DNA of 64,000 bases from Nocardia jejuensis NBRC 103114 (lineage in GTDB: Bacteria; Actinomycetota; Actinomycetes; Mycobacteriales; Mycobacteriaceae), in contig NZ_BDBU01000025.1 in assembly GCF_001613145.1 (NCBI RefSeq), positions 62,001-126,000 on the forward strand, read 5' to 3'. Both the position numbers and the translations under genes were made by a program. The notes below the pieces were generated by a model. That model had not been told where the DNA came from, did not search any database, and saw nothing but the letters and a program-made list of their open reading frames with translations. Below are positions 62,093-64,000 of the stretch, one piece after another (positions within the stretch are counted from its first letter, which is position 1; each line of letters starts with the position of its first letter).

Positions 62093-64000
62093 TCACGGCC
62101 GATCCGAAGTCTCCGGCGAAAGTCGTTGCAGCGCGACCGGTCTGGGTACGCGTGCGCCCCGGCCGTAGGCGTCGAGGAAAGCGCTCTCACCCAACTGCTC
62201 CTTCAGGGCGGCGGTGAGCGCGCGAAGTTCGGGGTCGCCGTGGTCGAATACGCCCCGGATGACTTCGCTCGTCCCGAGACCGGTCGCCGCGTCGACCGGT
62301 TCGCCCTCCAGGAACCGGAGTTTCGCCAGCAGTTGGGCGGATCGGGCGACCGCCTGGGCGACGGTGGCGGGGTCGCCGTGCAACAGGGAGCCCGCGATCA
62401 CCAGCGGGAGCAGCTTTCTGGCAGCGGGGGCATCGGCGGCGGTGAGGCGGTTGGCCAGGCGGGCGACGATGATGCGGTCGGCGGCCATCCGTTCGGGATA
62501 GGGAAGACTCCCGATGCGCTGTTCGACCCGGTCGAGGTCACGGTCGGCGAGAGTGACATCGCCGCGACGCCGATGGAGTTCGGCGGAGTCGAAGAGGACG
62601 GCCGCGGCCAGGCGGGGGAAGCCACGTTCGGTCGCGAGGCGTCGTGCCGCGTCGATATCGCGTTCCGCGCCGAGCAGATCTCCCGCTCGCATGCGTTCGG
62701 TGGCGAGTTCGGTGCGGGCGGCGAAGATGTCGTCCTCCGTGCCGAGTTCCGACGCGACGGCGACGGCACGACTGAAGCAGGCCAGCGCCCGATCGTGATC
62801 GCCGCGCAGCGAGTGATCGCGGCCGACGGCAAGCAGAGCGACGCCGAGACCCCAACGGTCGCCGACTGTTTCGAAGCCCCGCAGCGCTTCACCTCTGGCC
62901 TCGGCGCCGGCGGGCTGCTCCCCACGACCCGTCAGCGCGAAGTCGCGGGCGAGATGGGCGCTGGCACGCACCCAGGGATCCGGCCAGCTCAGGGCGAGTT
63001 CGAGCTGTCGCTCCGCGAGGTCGGCGGCTTCGGCCCGCGTGGCCACCAGCGCGGTCCACAGTGGAACCGCCGGATGGAAATCCAGGCCACCTGCGCGGGT
63101 GCACTCTTCAATCAGGGCGGGCGCGGCTCCGGGTTGGACAGTGAACGATCCGGCCATCAGCTCGATGACCCGCAACGCGGCACGCGCTTCGGGCCGCAAT
63201 GCCGTGCCGAGGCGGAGCACATCCCGCAGTGATGTCTCGAACTGCGTGCTCATTCCGCGAATTCCCCAGTACCAGAACAGGGCTCGCACCCAGCGCGTGG
63301 ACACCTCGGGGCTCGGGTCGGTCAGCGCCGTTCGAAGGGCGGCGGCCATGTTCGCGTGCTCGGCGTCGAAGAGCGCGATCGCCTCCAGTTGCGCGCCGGT
63401 GCGCAGCGCGGGCTCGTTCGCCTCGGCCAGCGCGAGGAAGTACTCGCCGTAGCGGTCCGCGAAGTCCTCCCCGGATCGGACGAGTTGCTCGGCCGCATAC
63501 GCGCGAATCGTCTCCAGCATGCGGTAGCGGGGCTGTTCGTCCGCTCGCGCCGCTTCGCTCGTGCTCGGCGCGTCGTCCCGGGATCCGGCGTCGTCGCTCA
63601 CATCGCGACCGGCCGCCGAATACGGCGCGACGCTGGAGGATTCGACGATCGACTTCTCCACGAGGGAGCCCAGGACGTACAGCACGTCGCGAGCGGGGAG
63701 CGTCTCGTCGGCGCAGGTCGCTTCGAGCGCCGCGATGGTCGCACCACCGGGGAACATGGAAAGCCTTCGGGCGAGCGCTCTTTCGGGCTCCTCCAGGAGA
63801 TCCCAGCTCCATTCGACCAGCGCGTGCAACGTACGCTGGCGCGGCAGCGCGGTGCGACTGCCGGTGCTCAGCAGGCGGAATCGATCGTCGAGGCGCTGGG
63901 CGATGTGATCGACGCTCATCGAGCGCAGTTTGGCCGCGGCCAGCTCCAGCGCCAGCGGCATTCCGTCGAGGCGGCGGCAGATTTCGAGGATCGGCCCGAG
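62093..64000 (-). CDS. AfsR/SARP-like ATPase-TPR regulator (N-terminus outside window)
   Basis: The last 636 residues are visible; the gene extends past the right edge. ICRRLDGMPLALELAAAKLRSM is the conserved segment closing the NB-ARC-like ATPase of AfsR/LuxR-type regulators (GLPLAL motif), followed by LVEWSWDLLEEPERALARRLSMFPGG and long TPR-like helical repeats. The HTH or BTAD domain is expected upstream, beyond the window. No C-terminal LuxR HTH is present. Probably activates a secondary metabolite or stress operon. Confidence 0.88.
   Translation of the reverse strand, partial: LGPILEICRRLDGMPLALELAAAKLRSMSVDHIAQRLDDRFRLLSTGSRTALPRQRTLHALVEWSWDLLEEPERALARRLSMFPGGATIAALEATCADETLPARDVLYVLGSLVEKSIVESSSVAPYSAAGRDVSDDAGSRDDAPSTSEAARADEQPRYRMLETIRAYAAEQLVRSGEDFADRYGEYFLALAEANEPALRTGAQLEAIALFDAEHANMAAALRTALTDPSPEVSTRWVRALFWYWGIRGMSTQFETSLRDVLRLGTALRPEARAALRVIELMAGSFTVQPGAAPALIEECTRAGGLDFHPAVPLWTALVATRAEAADLAERQLELALSWPDPWVRASAHLARDFALTGRGEQPAGAEARGEALRGFETVGDRWGLGVALLAVGRDHSLRGDHDRALACFSRAVAVASELGTEDDIFAARTELATERMRAGDLLGAERDIDAARRLATERGFPRLAAAVLFDSAELHRRRGDVTLADRDLDRVEQRIGSLPYPERMAADRIIVARLANRLTAADAPAARKLLPLVIAGSLLHGDPATVAQAVARSAQLLAKLRFLEGEPVDAATGLGTSEVIRGVFDHGDPELRALTAALKEQLGESAFLDAYGRGARVPRPVALQRLSPETSDRP

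Noticed and set aside
62015..63232. Plus-strand frame opposite the AfsR-like gene
   Set aside because: Glycine/arginine-rich mirror frame; the minus strand carries recognisable ATPase/TPR sequence.

Overview
The window is high-GC actinobacterial DNA, most likely from a mycolic-acid-containing Mycobacteriales genus such as Nocardia. Evidence: GTG and TTG starts and leaderless-looking starts are common, lipobox lipoproteins are frequent, there is an antigen-85-like mycolyltransferase, and a block from ahpE through aceE, mabR, fabD, acpM and kasA to accD6 is syntenic with the M. tuberculosis FAS-II region. kasB is absent here.

Layout. 1-7.8 kb: an O-acyltransferase coupled to an SGNH hydrolase, small lipoproteins and secreted proteins, a GntR regulator, a P450 and a glycine-rich membrane protein. 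8.0-9.2 kb: a conserved protein of unknown function (DUF7873-like) followed by a promoter, two tRNA-like elements whose 3' halves precede their 5' halves, and a terminator. 9.2-13 kb: a second SGNH hydrolase, a reductase/SDR pair and a divergent TetR. 13-19.7 kb: an acyltransferase, an orphan 540-aa protein, two PPOX proteins, a DUF4253 protein and a GapB-type GAPDH. 19.8-27.3 kb: a PucR regulator, a secreted lipase, a degraded stretch, a methyltransferase, a phosphatase, and an SDR operon facing a TetR gene across paired operators. 27.4-30.5 kb: a Ser/Thr kinase/ligand-binding fusion split by a seven-base homopolymer, a TnpB remnant and tRNA-Val. 30.5-41 kb: the AhpE/DUF3052/lipoprotein and AceE/MabR/FabD/AcpM/KasA/AccD6 block, with a TTTTGT-N9-ACAAAA box before fabD. 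41-48.4 kb: a lipoprotein, DUF3145, beta-lactamase-fold hydrolases, an amino-acid permease, a DinB-like protein and a phosphotransferase. 48.4-64 kb: a fused PabAB, a helical protein, a TerD-DUF2510-HNH fusion, an FG-GAP lipoprotein, an MFS/ArsR pair, a flavin monooxygenase with a structured leader, a 32-aa mini-ORF, a mycolyltransferase, another serine hydrolase and a truncated AfsR-like regulator.

The central block links pyruvate oxidation (AceE gives acetyl-CoA) with malonyl-CoA supply (AccD6) and meromycolate elongation (FabD, AcpM, KasA) under MabR-type control. The least explained element is the permuted tRNA-like pair at 8.86-9.10 kb.
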